Origin: Bacillota bacterium | Lineage (GTDB): Bacteria; Bacillota; Clostridia; Acetivibrionales; DTU013 | Direction of reading: 5' to 3' | Length of the DNA: 64,000 nucleotides | Assembly: GCA_023433505.1 (NCBI GenBank) | Contig: JAEZCO010000015.1 | Coordinates: 1-64,000, forward strand | Shown: positions 16,402 to 25,101 of the stretch, in pieces | How positions within the stretch are numbered: the first letter of the stretch is position 1 | Layout of the letters: the number at the start of each line of letters is the position of its first letter | Position numbers and translations under genes: made by a program | The notes under the pieces: generated by a model | Databases searched by the model: none | What the model was told of the DNA's origin: nothing | Seen by the model: the letters and a program-made list of their open reading frames with translations, nothing else

Positions 16402-17661
16402 ATGGGAATGACAATGACACAGAAAATATTAGCCGACCATGCGGGCCTTGAGAGTGTAATAGCCGGACAGCTTATCAAAGCCAAACTGGACCTTGTGCTG
16501 GGCAATGATATAACGACTCCGGTGGCAGTGAAGGAATTCCGTAAAATCGGTGTGAATAAGGTTTTTGATAAAAATAAAATAGCCATCGTGCCGGATCATT
16601 TTACGCCCAACAAAGACATAAAATCCGCGGAGCAGGTGAAATTCATCAAGGAATTCGCCAGGGAGATGGAAATCGTCAATTACTTTGAAATCGGACAGAT
16701 GGGCGTCGAGCATGCCCTGCTGCCGGAAAAAGGACTGGTGGTCGCCGGTGACGTAGTGATCGGCGCGGATTCGCATACCTGTACTTATGGTGCATTGGGC
16801 GCATTTTCCACCGGCATAGGGAGTACGGATATGGCGGCGGGAATGGCCACCGGAGAGGCCTGGTTCAAGGTACCGGAAGCCATAAAATTCGTATTGAAGG
16901 GCAAGCTTCAGAAGTGGGTAAGCGGAAAGGATGTCATCCTCCATATTATCGGAATGATTGGAGTTGACGGAGCTTTGTACAAATCCATGGAATTTACCGG
17001 AGAGGGCTTAAGCCAGCTGTCAATGGACGACAGGCTGTCAATGGCCAATATGGCCATTGAAGCAGGTGGAAAGAACGGCATATTTGATGTGGATGAAAAG
17101 ACTCTTGCGTATATAAAGGAGCATTCTGAAAAGCCCTATAAGGTTTATAAGGCCGACGCAGATGCGGAATATTCAGCCGTGTATGAGCTGGATTTATCGG
17201 AAATCAAATCCACCGTGGCATTTCCCCATCTGCCTGAGAATACCAGGACCATTGATAAAGTGGGCAATGTGGCAATCGACCAGGTTATCATAGGATCCTG
17301 CACCAACGGCAGAATCGAGGATATGAGGGTTGCAGCGGCTATTCTGAAGGGCCGGAAGGTACATCCGGATGTACGGTGCATAATCATTCCCGCGACCCAG
17401 AAAATCTGGAAGCAATCCATGAATGAAGGTTTGTTCGATATATTTATTGACTCTGGCGCTGCAGTCAGCACACCAACTTGCGGACCGTGCCTCGGAGGCC
17501 ACATGGGCATCCTGGCCAAAGGCGAAAGAGCGGTGGCTACTACAAACAGGAACTTTGTAGGCAGAATGGGACATCCGGAGAGCGAAGTCTATCTGGCAAG
17601 TCCTGCAATCGCAGCAGCCTCGGCCATCGCAGGAAGGATAGCCTCACCGGAGGAAATCTAA
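16402..17661 (+). CDS. leuC: 3-isopropylmalate dehydratase large subunit LeuC (419 aa)
   Basis: This catalyses the isomerisation of 2- to 3-isopropylmalate in leucine synthesis, together with LeuD. It is a 4Fe-4S aconitase-family enzyme: IGADSHTCTYGALGAF, IGSCTNGRIEDMRVAA and TPTCGPCLGGHMG carry the three cluster cysteines. At 419 residues it belongs to the short HacA/LeuC type found in Clostridia and archaea rather than the 465-residue enterobacterial type. GAGGAACTTAT precedes the ATG. leuD follows after a 121-base gap that contains a REP-like palindrome. Confidence 0.96.
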   Translation: MGMTMTQKILADHAGLESVIAGQLIKAKLDLVLGNDITTPVAVKEFRKIGVNKVFDKNKIAIVPDHFTPNKDIKSAEQVKFIKEFAREMEIVNYFEIGQMGVEHALLPEKGLVVAGDVVIGADSHTCTYGALGAFSTGIGSTDMAAGMATGEAWFKVPEAIKFVLKGKLQKWVSGKDVILHIIGMIGVDGALYKSMEFTGEGLSQLSMDDRLSMANMAIEAGGKNGIFDVDEKTLAYIKEHSEKPYKVYKADADAEYSAVYELDLSEIKSTVAFPHLPENTRTIDKVGNVAIDQVIIGSCTNGRIEDMRVAAAILKGRKVHPDVRCIIIPATQKIWKQSMNEGLFDIFIDSGAAVSTPTCGPCLGGHMGILAKGERAVATTNRNFVGRMGHPESEVYLASPAIAAASAIAGRIASPEEI

Positions 17662-17667
17662 AGAAGT

Positions 17668-17729
17668 TGTCATCCTGCGCACAGCGAAGGGGCTTTGCCA
17701 AGAATCCTTACCCTTTGTTCACGATGACA
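17668..17729. repeat. REP-like palindromic element between leuC and leuD
   Basis: TGTCATC at 17668-17674 and its exact complement GATGACA at 17723-17729 bound the element. The body reads CCTGCGCACAGCGAAGG and resembles the widespread GTCATCCTGAGCGNAGCGAAGGATC dispersed repeats. It fills most of the gap within the leu operon. Confidence 0.8.
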
Positions 17730-17782
17730 TGGTTTTTATTCGATTTAGTGCCTTGAGCACAGTGAAAGGAATGCATGGTAAA

Positions 17783-18280
17783 ATGAAAGCAAACGGAAAA
17801 GCGATAAAATATGGTAACAATGTAGACACCGACGTCATAATTCCTGCAAGGTATCTGAATACCTCCGATCCGGCCGAGCTGGCCAGCCATTGCATGGAAG
17901 ACCTGGATAAGGATTTTGTAAAAAAGGTAAAGAGCGGCGATGTGATGGTTGCAGGTAAAAACTTTGGCTGCGGCTCTTCCAGGGAGCATGCACCTATAGC
18001 GGTTAAAGCTTCAGGCATTTCCTGCATCATCGCCGAGACATTTGCCAGGATCTTTTATAGAAATGCCATCAATATCGGCCTTCCCATCATTGAATGCCCT
18101 GAAGCTGCCGCGGATATTTCCGATGGAGACAGCATAAGCATTGATTTTGATACGGGTGTAATCACTAATAATACTAAGAATAAGACCTACAGCGGAGTCC
18201 CGTTTCCTGAATTCATGCAGGAGATTATTTCTGCAGACGGCTTGATTGAATATATTAAAAAGCAGATCCAGCCATCGTAG
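17783..18280 (+). CDS. leuD: 3-isopropylmalate dehydratase small subunit LeuD (165 aa)
   Basis: This is the swivel-domain subunit of isopropylmalate isomerase. Key motifs are NVDTDVIIPARYLN near the N-terminus and NFGCGSSREHAPIA in the middle, both diagnostic for LeuD. The ATG at 17783 (MKANGKAIKYGNNVDTD) gives the family's usual 160-170 residues; GAAAGGA lies about 12 bases upstream. Upstream in-frame codons (17729, 17771) run into the REP-like element and are less likely. leuB follows 26 bases downstream. Confidence 0.94.
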   Translation: MKANGKAIKYGNNVDTDVIIPARYLNTSDPAELASHCMEDLDKDFVKKVKSGDVMVAGKNFGCGSSREHAPIAVKASGISCIIAETFARIFYRNAINIGLPIIECPEAAADISDGDSISIDFDTGVITNNTKNKTYSGVPFPEFMQEIISADGLIEYIKKQIQPS

Positions 18281-18306
18281 AATCCTATTTCAGAAGGAGC
18301 AGGTAT

Positions 18307-19374
18307 ATGAACTACAATATAACAGTACTTAAGGGCGACGGGATAGGTCCGGAAGTAATTGACCAGACCCTGGAGCTTTTTAAAATCGCAGGACAAAAAT
18401 ACAACCATAATTTTACCTTCCATGAGGAATTGATGGGCGGCTGTGCCATTGATGCCTTTGGCGTACCGCTGCCGGAGAAAACCGTTGAACGGTGCAAAGC
18501 CAGCGATGCAGTGCTCCTTGGGGCTGTGGGCGGTCCAAAATGGGATACGCTTCCCGGCAATCTCAGGCCCGAAGCCGGACTTCTTGGGATACGTGCGGCC
18601 TTGGGATTATTTGCAAATCTGAGGCCGGCCATTATATATGAAGCCTTGAAGGAGGCATCTCCTTTAAAAACTGAGATCATCAAAGACGGGATCGATATCG
18701 TGGTTGTAAGAGAGCTCACCGGCGGCATTTACTTCGGTGAAAGAGGCCGGATAGGCAGTGATGCGGCATTTGATACGGAAAAATACAGTGTTTCCGAAAT
18801 CGAAAGGATCGCCCGGGTTGCTTTTGAAGCCGCAGGGAAGAGAAAGAAGCTGGTCACATCCGTTGACAAGGCCAACGTGCTTGAAAGCTCAAGGCTTTGG
18901 AGAGAGGTGGTTATAAGGGTAGCCGCGGAATATCCGGACGTCGCCCTCAACCACATGTATGTGGATAATGCCGCCATGCAGCTTGTAAGAAGACCGGATC
19001 AGTTTGATGTAATCGTCACCTCCAATTTGTTTGGCGATATACTTTCCGATGAAGCCTCCATGATCACGGGATCCATCGGCATGCTGCCGTCAGCCAGCCT
19101 TGGAAGCGGCACCCTGGGCTTGTACGAGCCTATTCACGGTTCCGCTCCCGATATTGCAGGCCAGGATAAAGCAAATCCGATTGCGACAATACTTTCCGCG
19201 GCAATGATGATGAAATATTCACTTAAACTGGACCAGACTGCAAAGGATATTGAGAATGCAGTGGTAAGAGTCCTGGACAAGGGATACCGTACGGGTGACA
19301 TAGCATCCGAAGGCTGCAAGCTCATTGGTACAAAAGAAATGGGCAGGTTGATCCGAGAAGAATTTTTGAAATAG
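18307..19374 (+). CDS. leuB: 3-isopropylmalate dehydrogenase LeuB (355 aa)
   Basis: This is the NAD-dependent oxidative decarboxylase of 3-isopropylmalate, the third step of leucine synthesis. It has the isocitrate/isopropylmalate dehydrogenase pattern: KGDGIGPEVI at the N-terminus, GAVGGPKWD, VVRELTGGIYFGERGR, and the signature NLFGDILSDEASMITGSIGM with metal-binding Asp residues; the C-terminal GSAPDIAGQDKANPIA binds NAD. The length is normal. GAAGGAGCAGGT precedes the ATG. leuA is not in the window, so the pathway is completed elsewhere. Confidence 0.96.
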   Translation: MNYNITVLKGDGIGPEVIDQTLELFKIAGQKYNHNFTFHEELMGGCAIDAFGVPLPEKTVERCKASDAVLLGAVGGPKWDTLPGNLRPEAGLLGIRAALGLFANLRPAIIYEALKEASPLKTEIIKDGIDIVVVRELTGGIYFGERGRIGSDAAFDTEKYSVSEIERIARVAFEAAGKRKKLVTSVDKANVLESSRLWREVVIRVAAEYPDVALNHMYVDNAAMQLVRRPDQFDVIVTSNLFGDILSDEASMITGSIGMLPSASLGSGTLGLYEPIHGSAPDIAGQDKANPIATILSAAMMMKYSLKLDQTAKDIENAVVRVLDKGYRTGDIASEGCKLIGTKEMGRLIREEFLK

Positions 19375-19405
19375 AGCCCTTAAAAATTAACGAGGCTCAA
19401 AGATA

Positions 19406-19481
19406 TTCCTCATCTCCTCTTAGGTAAAGGGACCGCCGCTGGAAGTAGCGGAGGCTCTGGGGGTGAGGCATGTCTTTTTTT
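19406..19481. repeat. Dispersed structured repeat, copy C
   Basis: The region contains CTCCTCTTAGGTAAAGGGAC at 19414-19433, followed by a hairpin CCGCT/AGCGG and GAGGCTCTGGGGG. An outer stem is CCTCA (19409-19413) with TGAGG (19464-19468). Copy D at 30930-31015 shares the 17-base core and general layout, but its outer stem is GTCCCC/GGGGAC, so base pairing is kept while sequence differs. It sits 31 bases after leuB and about 350 bases before the next gene. Confidence 0.7.
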
Positions 19482-19648
19482 ATAGGCGGTTACCGAATAG
19501 GTTTTCAGGCGGTGAGCATGTCTCCCGTCCAGTAACGAAGGCCAACTTGCCGGCAGCAAGTCAAATCTCTGTCATATCGCCGCATAGGATCCTTTTCTAT
19601 ACTTTTTGCAAGATATGTATATTTGAAAATGTAAATCAGCAATATATG

Positions 19649-19679
19649 TTGAGTATTTCCCTCTTTTAAAATTTATAAT
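19649..19679 (+). promoter_or_regulatory. Promoter-like element before the secreted enzyme gene
   Basis: TTGAGT at 19649-19654 and TATAAT at 19674-19679 are separated by 19 bases. The same arrangement, including the flanking ATGTTGAGTA, occurs at 30880-30910 before the sugar transporter, so the two carbohydrate loci may share control. The spacer is two bases longer than optimal. Confidence 0.5.
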
Positions 19680-19734
19680 GTTATTAGTACCATAGCACAG
19701 TTATCTTTTACTGCCGTATTTTTGCGGTTATGGA

Positions 19735-19806
19735 TAAGCGTGGGTCTTTTCGGCGTGCTGTTTTGTGCGAGAGGCCCCAGATTTGACGCTGTGGGAAAGC
19801 CGAAAT
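19735..19806 (+). promoter_or_regulatory. Possible structured 5' leader of the secreted enzyme gene
   Basis: TTTCGGC (19748-19754) pairs with GCCGAAA (19799-19805), just before the ribosome site. AGCGT (19737-19741) can also pair with ACGCT (19786-19790), which would form a pseudoknot. No known riboswitch class is recognised. The pairings were found by eye only. The rest of the 19375-19828 gap holds repeat copy C and the promoter-like site. Confidence 0.35.
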
Positions 19807-19828
19807 TTATTTTAAAAGGAGGAGAGCC

Positions 19829-22753
19829 ATGTTGAAAAAGTTTTTGTCGGTACTGCTTGCAGCGATTGTCACATCCTCAGTTTTTATCTCCAGCCCTCCA
19901 AGGGTGCAGGCGGCGGTAAGTTCATTCTTTGCATCTGCCCAGACATCGGGCAGCATCACGGTCAAACTGTACCCCATGGAGGGTGTCAGCGGGACCAGGC
20001 TGGTTACCTTTGGCGTACCTTTTACCAGAGGGTCCCTGACCCAGGCACAGCTTTCAACACTGAAAGTCAAGCGGAACGGAACTGAGATTCCTGCCTATGT
20101 GGAAGGACAGACGCCATGGAGGTATATCAACAACAGCAGTCTGGATGGAGTGTATGTCAGGCTGGCACGCATACAGATAAACCAGTCGCTTACCGCAAGC
20201 TATCCAAATTACGACACAATAACAGTCGAATGGGGCGGCTCCAACAGGACACAAAACATATCCACTCTTACCGATCCCCGTACGGCATGGCACAAGGTTA
20301 CTTCCGGGACCTTCGTAAGTGCGGACAACGTATATGAGCCGGATGTATACGCAGTGCTTCCAAAAGAGACGCTTACCAATGGAGCTATAAAGCTTACGGT
20401 AATGACGCCTGTGAGCGACAGTGTGGCCAGTACCCGTGACGATCCCGCTACAATGGATGCTACGGAGCACTATTCAGGGTATACGGAATACGATTATGCA
20501 TCCAAAAACTTTTTTTACAGCGTCGTCAATCAGGATGACTCCAGGGTAACAACCGCAAATCAAAATCCGTACAAGACAGGCTACGACCCCTGGCTGTATG
20601 ACAGATCCTCTGCAATGTATATGCTTTACCTGAGGAGCGGCTGGATCGGCCCGCTGCGTGAGGCTGTAAGAAGCACCCAGTTCTATAAGAACCACATTTA
20701 CAGGGGTACACAGACCCCTGCTCGTGCAATAGGACTGTTTGACTTGAAGAATCCCGATCCTAACGGCTGGGCAGGTGGAAACGGCGCCATGTACAGCTAT
20801 AATGAATGCTTTGCCTATGACTACTGGCTGACAGGTGAAAACAGCTGCCTGGAATATATCCCGTGGATAGTCACCGCCCACGAGAGCAACGACGAGTCCA
20901 CCCGTTGGTCACCCAGCCTCGGAGAGTGGACTGAGAGGCATACCGCATTACGGCTTCTTGCAAATACGGTAGCCTATGAAGTATTCGGAGATACCAGTTA
21001 CAAGAATAATATCGTCAGCCAGACCGGCGATTTTATATGGCACCAGAACGGAGCAGGCGGCCTGCTTCCTGCAAACAGAGTGGACGGAGGACTGTATCAT
21101 TACGGGTCACAGCATGGAGACGGGGTGCAGACCGAGCTGGTCGCTTCGGTATGGATGTCGGTCCTTACTGTGGATGCCATGCTGCGTGCATATGCGTTGA
21201 CCGAGGACACCAATATAGCTAATTTCATAAAAAGGATGGGAGCATGGGAAAAGAGCGTCCTGATCCATGATGACAACCATATCTATGACACCTATTCCGG
21301 CGCTCTCTATTATCCTGGTTATATGGTAAGGTGGGATGGACAGCTTGACACGCTGGACGGCACTAGCGGAGCAGAAATAGACCATTCCATGGAAATCGCT
21401 ACGGCAATCGCCTGGGGAGGATACTTTGCAGATGTGTTGGGAACGCCCAATTCTGACTACAAGCTGCAGGCAGATAACCTTTATTATTCCTATGATATCG
21501 GAGTAAATTACTGGACCAGGGCTTCAGGCCCGCCTGCAGGAAATACCGCATACAGGGTAAGTCCCTGGCGTATGTATGGCTGGCAGTATAGACCGTCGGG
21601 CAGCTTTTCCTGGCTTATGGCCCAAATAACGGGAGGCGGGACCCAGACGCCTACCCCCACGCCTGTGCCGACACCGACAGCAACTCCTTATCCCATTCCC
21701 ACAGGAGCGCTGGTTTCAAAGGCGGATTTCAGCGGAGTTTACTCGTTGGGCGGCAACTATACGGGCACACCTACCATCGAATTTGATGCGACACCTACTC
21801 TTAACGCCCAGGATATGGTCATCGGACTTGCCGATTCCAATACCAATATTACAGCCTTCAGCAGCATGCCCACGAAGATGAGGATGAATACAAGCGGCAA
21901 ATTTGATGTTCTGAATGCTACCGCATATACATCCTCGGCAAATGTGTCTTACTCTGCAGGAGTACGGTATCATGTAAGGCTGGTAACAAACATCTCGGGC
22001 CGGACCACCACCGTATATGTAACTCCCCAGGGCGGTTCGGAGGTTATGATCGCCCAGAATTACGCCTACAACACCAGTACGATGGCAAATGCGGCCAAGA
22101 TATGCCTGGTAAGCGAAGCCAAAGATAATTTGTTCTTTATTCAAAATCTGGCAGTAAACGGAGTGCCTGTTGGAGGGACGCCTACGCCTACCCCTTCTGC
22201 TACGCCAACACCCACGCCGACCCCAACGTCCACCCCAACACCTACGCCGACACCAACACCCACTCCAACACCTACTCCAACACCTACTCCGACACCCACC
22301 CCCACCCCAACACCTACGGCTACTCCAGGCGGGACGAACATAGCCCTTAATAAGCCGGCGACGGCGGATTCCAACTACAGGGATGATTACCCGCCAAGCA
22401 GGGCAGTGGACGGAGACAAAAATATGGCGGGAATGGGCCTGTGGCTGAGTGCTGCCACCAGTGTGGACCATTGGCTGGCAGTCGACTTCGGAGCAAACTA
22501 TACCATCAGCAGTGCCAGAGTATATACGGGAGACCAGAATGGCAACTCGATGACCAACTTCAAGCTTCAAAGCTACAATGGCAGCACCTGGGTCGACATA
22601 CCCGGGGCATCGGTGACAAATAACCCCACCTCAACGACCCTGGTAAACTTTACCTTTAGCAGCCAGGTAACCACCAGTCAGGTGAGGGTATACTGCACGG
22701 ACCACCGCCTCATAAGGATTGTAGAGCTTGAGGTTTATGTGGCAGGAAGCTGA
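19829..22753 (+). CDS. Secreted multidomain polysaccharide-active protein with TP-rich linkers (974 aa)
   Basis: Signal peptide at about residues 1-31 (cleavage near VQAAV). An N-terminal beta domain (about 35-130, VTFGVPFTRGSLTQAQL) resembles the RIFT-barrel domain of YetA/exo-rhamnogalacturonan-lyase-like proteins. A long region follows (about 130-600) with features of an alpha/alpha barrel. A first TP-rich linker (about 608-630), a roughly 150-residue beta module, a second long (TP)n linker (about 785-832) and a C-terminal F5/8 type C (discoidin, CBM32-like) domain (about 835-974, starting NIALNKPATADSNY) complete it. No dockerin or cell-wall anchor is seen. AAAAGGAGGAGAG precedes the ATG. 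The catalytic type is inferred, not proven. Confidence 0.75.
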   Translation: MLKKFLSVLLAAIVTSSVFISSPPRVQAAVSSFFASAQTSGSITVKLYPMEGVSGTRLVTFGVPFTRGSLTQAQLSTLKVKRNGTEIPAYVEGQTPWRYINNSSLDGVYVRLARIQINQSLTASYPNYDTITVEWGGSNRTQNISTLTDPRTAWHKVTSGTFVSADNVYEPDVYAVLPKETLTNGAIKLTVMTPVSDSVASTRDDPATMDATEHYSGYTEYDYASKNFFYSVVNQDDSRVTTANQNPYKTGYDPWLYDRSSAMYMLYLRSGWIGPLREAVRSTQFYKNHIYRGTQTPARAIGLFDLKNPDPNGWAGGNGAMYSYNECFAYDYWLTGENSCLEYIPWIVTAHESNDESTRWSPSLGEWTERHTALRLLANTVAYEVFGDTSYKNNIVSQTGDFIWHQNGAGGLLPANRVDGGLYHYGSQHGDGVQTELVASVWMSVLTVDAMLRAYALTEDTNIANFIKRMGAWEKSVLIHDDNHIYDTYSGALYYPGYMVRWDGQLDTLDGTSGAEIDHSMEIATAIAWGGYFADVLGTPNSDYKLQADNLYYSYDIGVNYWTRASGPPAGNTAYRVSPWRMYGWQYRPSGSFSWLMAQITGGGTQTPTPTPVPTPTATPYPIPTGALVSKADFSGVYSLGGNYTGTPTIEFDATPTLNAQDMVIGLADSNTNITAFSSMPTKMRMNTSGKFDVLNATAYTSSANVSYSAGVRYHVRLVTNISGRTTTVYVTPQGGSEVMIAQNYAYNTSTMANAAKICLVSEAKDNLFFIQNLAVNGVPVGGTPTPTPSATPTPTPTPTSTPTPTPTPTPTPTPTPTPTPTPTPTPTPTATPGGTNIALNKPATADSNYRDDYPPSRAVDGDKNMAGMGLWLSAATSVDHWLAVDFGANYTISSARVYTGDQNGNSMTNFKLQSYNGSTWVDIPGASVTNNPTSTTLVNFTFSSQVTTSQVRVYCTDHRLIRIVELEVYVAGS
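22183..22329 (+). repeat. (Thr-Pro)n-coding low-complexity tract
   Basis: This is a run of ACNCC(N)-type hexamers encoding TPTPTP, the second linker of the secreted enzyme. Codons vary (ACA, ACG, ACC; CCC, CCA, CCG, CCT), so the tract is under protein-level rather than simple DNA slippage control, although length changes between strains are likely. Confidence 0.9.
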
Positions 22754-22860
22754 CGGTCCTCCTGCACTGAGCTTTCAAAAAACGAGGATGGCAAGCTGGA
22801 CTGAATTCACGGCTTATCGTCCTTTGCAGCAAAACTTGCCGTAAAGGCAAGCGTTCTGAA

Positions 22861-22891
22861 ATCGAGGAGGTTCGACGCCTCCTCGATTTTG
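22861..22891 (+). terminator. Intrinsic terminator after the secreted enzyme gene
   Basis: ATCGAGGAGG (22861-22870) and CCTCCTCGAT (22878-22887) form a perfect 10-bp stem with a 7-base loop, followed by TTTTG. It lies 107 bases after the stop codon. Confidence 0.9.
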
Positions 22892-23035
22892 TTGGTGTGC
22901 CCATCTGCGAAACGTTTTATTTATCCTTCCGGAAAAAGCGCGTTGGAACCTTTGCAATTTTTCTGAAAGATAGATAATGCCAACAAATTAATGTTTGTTT
23001 CGTTGTAGTACTAATTTCTGTTTCGGAGGTTTTTC

Positions 23036-25063
23036 ATGTCGATTAAGGTGACAGCCCTGGAGATTCTGGGAGCGCCCCTGGAAGGAGAAAATCCGCTGCC
23101 GTTTTTCAGAGACAGACGGCATCATCGAAAGATAGAGGTTATCCAGCCTTTCCCTGAGGAAAAGACATCGGGGCTGGGGTATGAAACGGGCTTCAGAGTA
23201 CTGCCCTATCTTATGCAGGACCGTTTTTCCAGACGGCGGATCCCGTTGAAATTTAAAATGGTGGAACTGGAAAACCAATACCTGAAAGCGTCTTTCCTGC
23301 CTGAAGTGGGAGGGCGGCTCATTTCCCTCGTCGATAAAACGGAGGGAAGGGAGCTGTTGTCCCGTAATCCTGTTTTTCAGCCCGCCAATGTCGCTATCCG
23401 GAACGCATGGGTCTCCGGCGGCATCGAATGGAATATCGGACAGCTGGGACATACCTTTTCCACCTCGTCGCCCATATTTGCAGCAGCGGTGAAGGGAAAG
23501 GACGGACAGGAGTTTTTGCGGCTGTATGAATTTGAAAGGTGCAAAAGACTCTTCTGGCAGATAGATTTTCATCTGCCCTCGGGTTCCAAAGTTTTATATG
23601 CCCACACAAAGGTTATTAATCCTAATCCGGCAGAGGTGCCCATGTATTGGTGGACCAACACAGCTGTGCCTGAGACGCTGGAGCTTCGCGTATTTGCATC
23701 GGCTGCGGATGTGATATACATGGACGTGGCAGCTCAAAAGAAAGGCTTCGGCTATACCCGGATGCCTGTCTTACCTTCTCTTCCGGGCAAGGATTTCTCC
23801 TATCCGTGCAGCTGCGGATTTGCCAACGAATATTTCTTCCAGTGTCCTGAAATGGGTATGCCCTGGGAAGCGGCCGTATACAAAAAAGGGGAAATGTTCT
23901 TTGAAGTATCCACCTCAAGGCTAAGATACAGGAAAATGTTTTGCTGGGGCAGTCATAAGGGAGGGAGACACTGGCAGGAGTTTCTCGCCGAGTCCGGTAC
24001 GGCATATGTGGAGATACAGGCCGGACTTGCTGCTACTCAGGTACATGGGCTGGATATGCAGGGAAATACGTCCTGGGAATGGACGCAGGCATTTGGCGGA
24101 GCACGGGCCGATTGCGGTAAAGCATACTCGGAAGATTGGTTTTTGGCACGGGATCATGTTGAGGAGAGGATAAAAAGCATTATTTCCGAGCAGGAGCTTT
24201 ATGAAAAGGAAGCTGTTTTCAGAGAGGCTGTGTTACTGGAACCGCGGTCCGTCATACATGAAGGCTCAGGCTGGGGAGCGCTTGAAAATGAGCGTATGAT
24301 ATACAAGGGAGAAGGCGCTGTCCCTTCCGCTTTTGAATTTCCTCCGTCTACCATGGGCAAAGAGCAGGCACCATGGCTTCATCTGCTTAACAACGGGAGA
24401 TTGCCTGAAAGGGATCCCGGCGAACGGCCGGGCCCATGGATGGTCCAGCCGGAGTGGAAGGAAATTCTGACCGCCGGACTTGAGTATGAGGAAAACCGGA
24501 ACTGGTACGCGCTTCTGCATGCCGGTGTTATCGCTTTTGAAGAAGGTCGGGAGGAAGATGCGCAAGGGTTGTGGAAGGAATCGGTTGATAAACGGCCTTC
24601 CGTATGGGCTTTGCGCAATCTTGCGGCTGCCGCAAAGGTAAAAGGGGGGACGGAGCTGGCCCTGGAATATATGCAAAAGGCTTGGGAAATGCCTGAGATA
24701 TTTTCGGACAGGGCTTTTGCGGAGGAATATCTGACCATGCTTATGGACGCCGGAAAGGTTCGGGAGGCCTGGAAAGTTTTCGAAAGCATGCCCGAGGATA
24801 TACGCGTCACTGAAAGAGTAAGCTTGCTGGCAGGTTTTGCAGCGATAGAGCTTCGCAACTTAAAATTTGTGGAGCAGCTTTTCGAGCGGGATTTTGCAAC
24901 CATACGGGAGGGAGAAATGTCACTTTCCATGCTGTGGTACAAATATCATTCGGCCAGAATCGCAGATGAGCGGGGAGTAAAGGTGGACGGGAAGCTGATG
25001 GACGAGGTGAAAAAAAGCTGTGTCCTGCCGGCCAGACTGGACTTTAGCTCCTCTGAGGATTAA
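23036..25063 (+). CDS. DUF5107 and TPR-containing protein (675 aa)
   Basis: The N-terminal two-thirds match the DUF5107 pattern, a mutarotase-like beta-sandwich found in carbohydrate loci (LKFKMVELENQYLKASFLPEVGGRL, ending in FLPEVGGRLISLVD; AWVSGGIEWNIGQLGH; YWWTNTAVPE). The C-terminal third (about 470-650) is helical with TPR-like repeats (WALRNLAAAAKVKGGTELAL). There is no signal peptide, so it is cytoplasmic. Its activity is unknown; binding or hydrolysis of a sugar is likely from the fold. CGGAGG precedes the ATG. It is followed by the beta-propeller gene after 38 bases. Confidence 0.8.
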   Translation: MSIKVTALEILGAPLEGENPLPFFRDRRHHRKIEVIQPFPEEKTSGLGYETGFRVLPYLMQDRFSRRRIPLKFKMVELENQYLKASFLPEVGGRLISLVDKTEGRELLSRNPVFQPANVAIRNAWVSGGIEWNIGQLGHTFSTSSPIFAAAVKGKDGQEFLRLYEFERCKRLFWQIDFHLPSGSKVLYAHTKVINPNPAEVPMYWWTNTAVPETLELRVFASAADVIYMDVAAQKKGFGYTRMPVLPSLPGKDFSYPCSCGFANEYFFQCPEMGMPWEAAVYKKGEMFFEVSTSRLRYRKMFCWGSHKGGRHWQEFLAESGTAYVEIQAGLAATQVHGLDMQGNTSWEWTQAFGGARADCGKAYSEDWFLARDHVEERIKSIISEQELYEKEAVFREAVLLEPRSVIHEGSGWGALENERMIYKGEGAVPSAFEFPPSTMGKEQAPWLHLLNNGRLPERDPGERPGPWMVQPEWKEILTAGLEYEENRNWYALLHAGVIAFEEGREEDAQGLWKESVDKRPSVWALRNLAAAAKVKGGTELALEYMQKAWEMPEIFSDRAFAEEYLTMLMDAGKVREAWKVFESMPEDIRVTERVSLLAGFAAIELRNLKFVEQLFERDFATIREGEMSLSMLWYKYHSARIADERGVKVDGKLMDEVKKSCVLPARLDFSSSED

Positions 25064-25101
25064 AAAAAGGAAAATAGAAAAGCAGCGGATAGGAGCAATC
25101 T

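Noticed and set aside
22183..22329. Tandem hexamer array as a possible CRISPR or minisatellite
   Set aside because: There are no spacers. The array is in frame and encodes a Thr-Pro linker typical of secreted glycan-active proteins.
22141..22374. VGVGVG-rich antisense ORF
   Set aside because: It is the complement of the TP-coding linker and not a gene.
21716..22570. Antisense ORF of 284 aa across the TP-linker and discoidin region
   Set aside because: It consists of C/G/R/W- or VGVG-type low complexity produced by reading the (TP)n tract backwards; there is no start signal.
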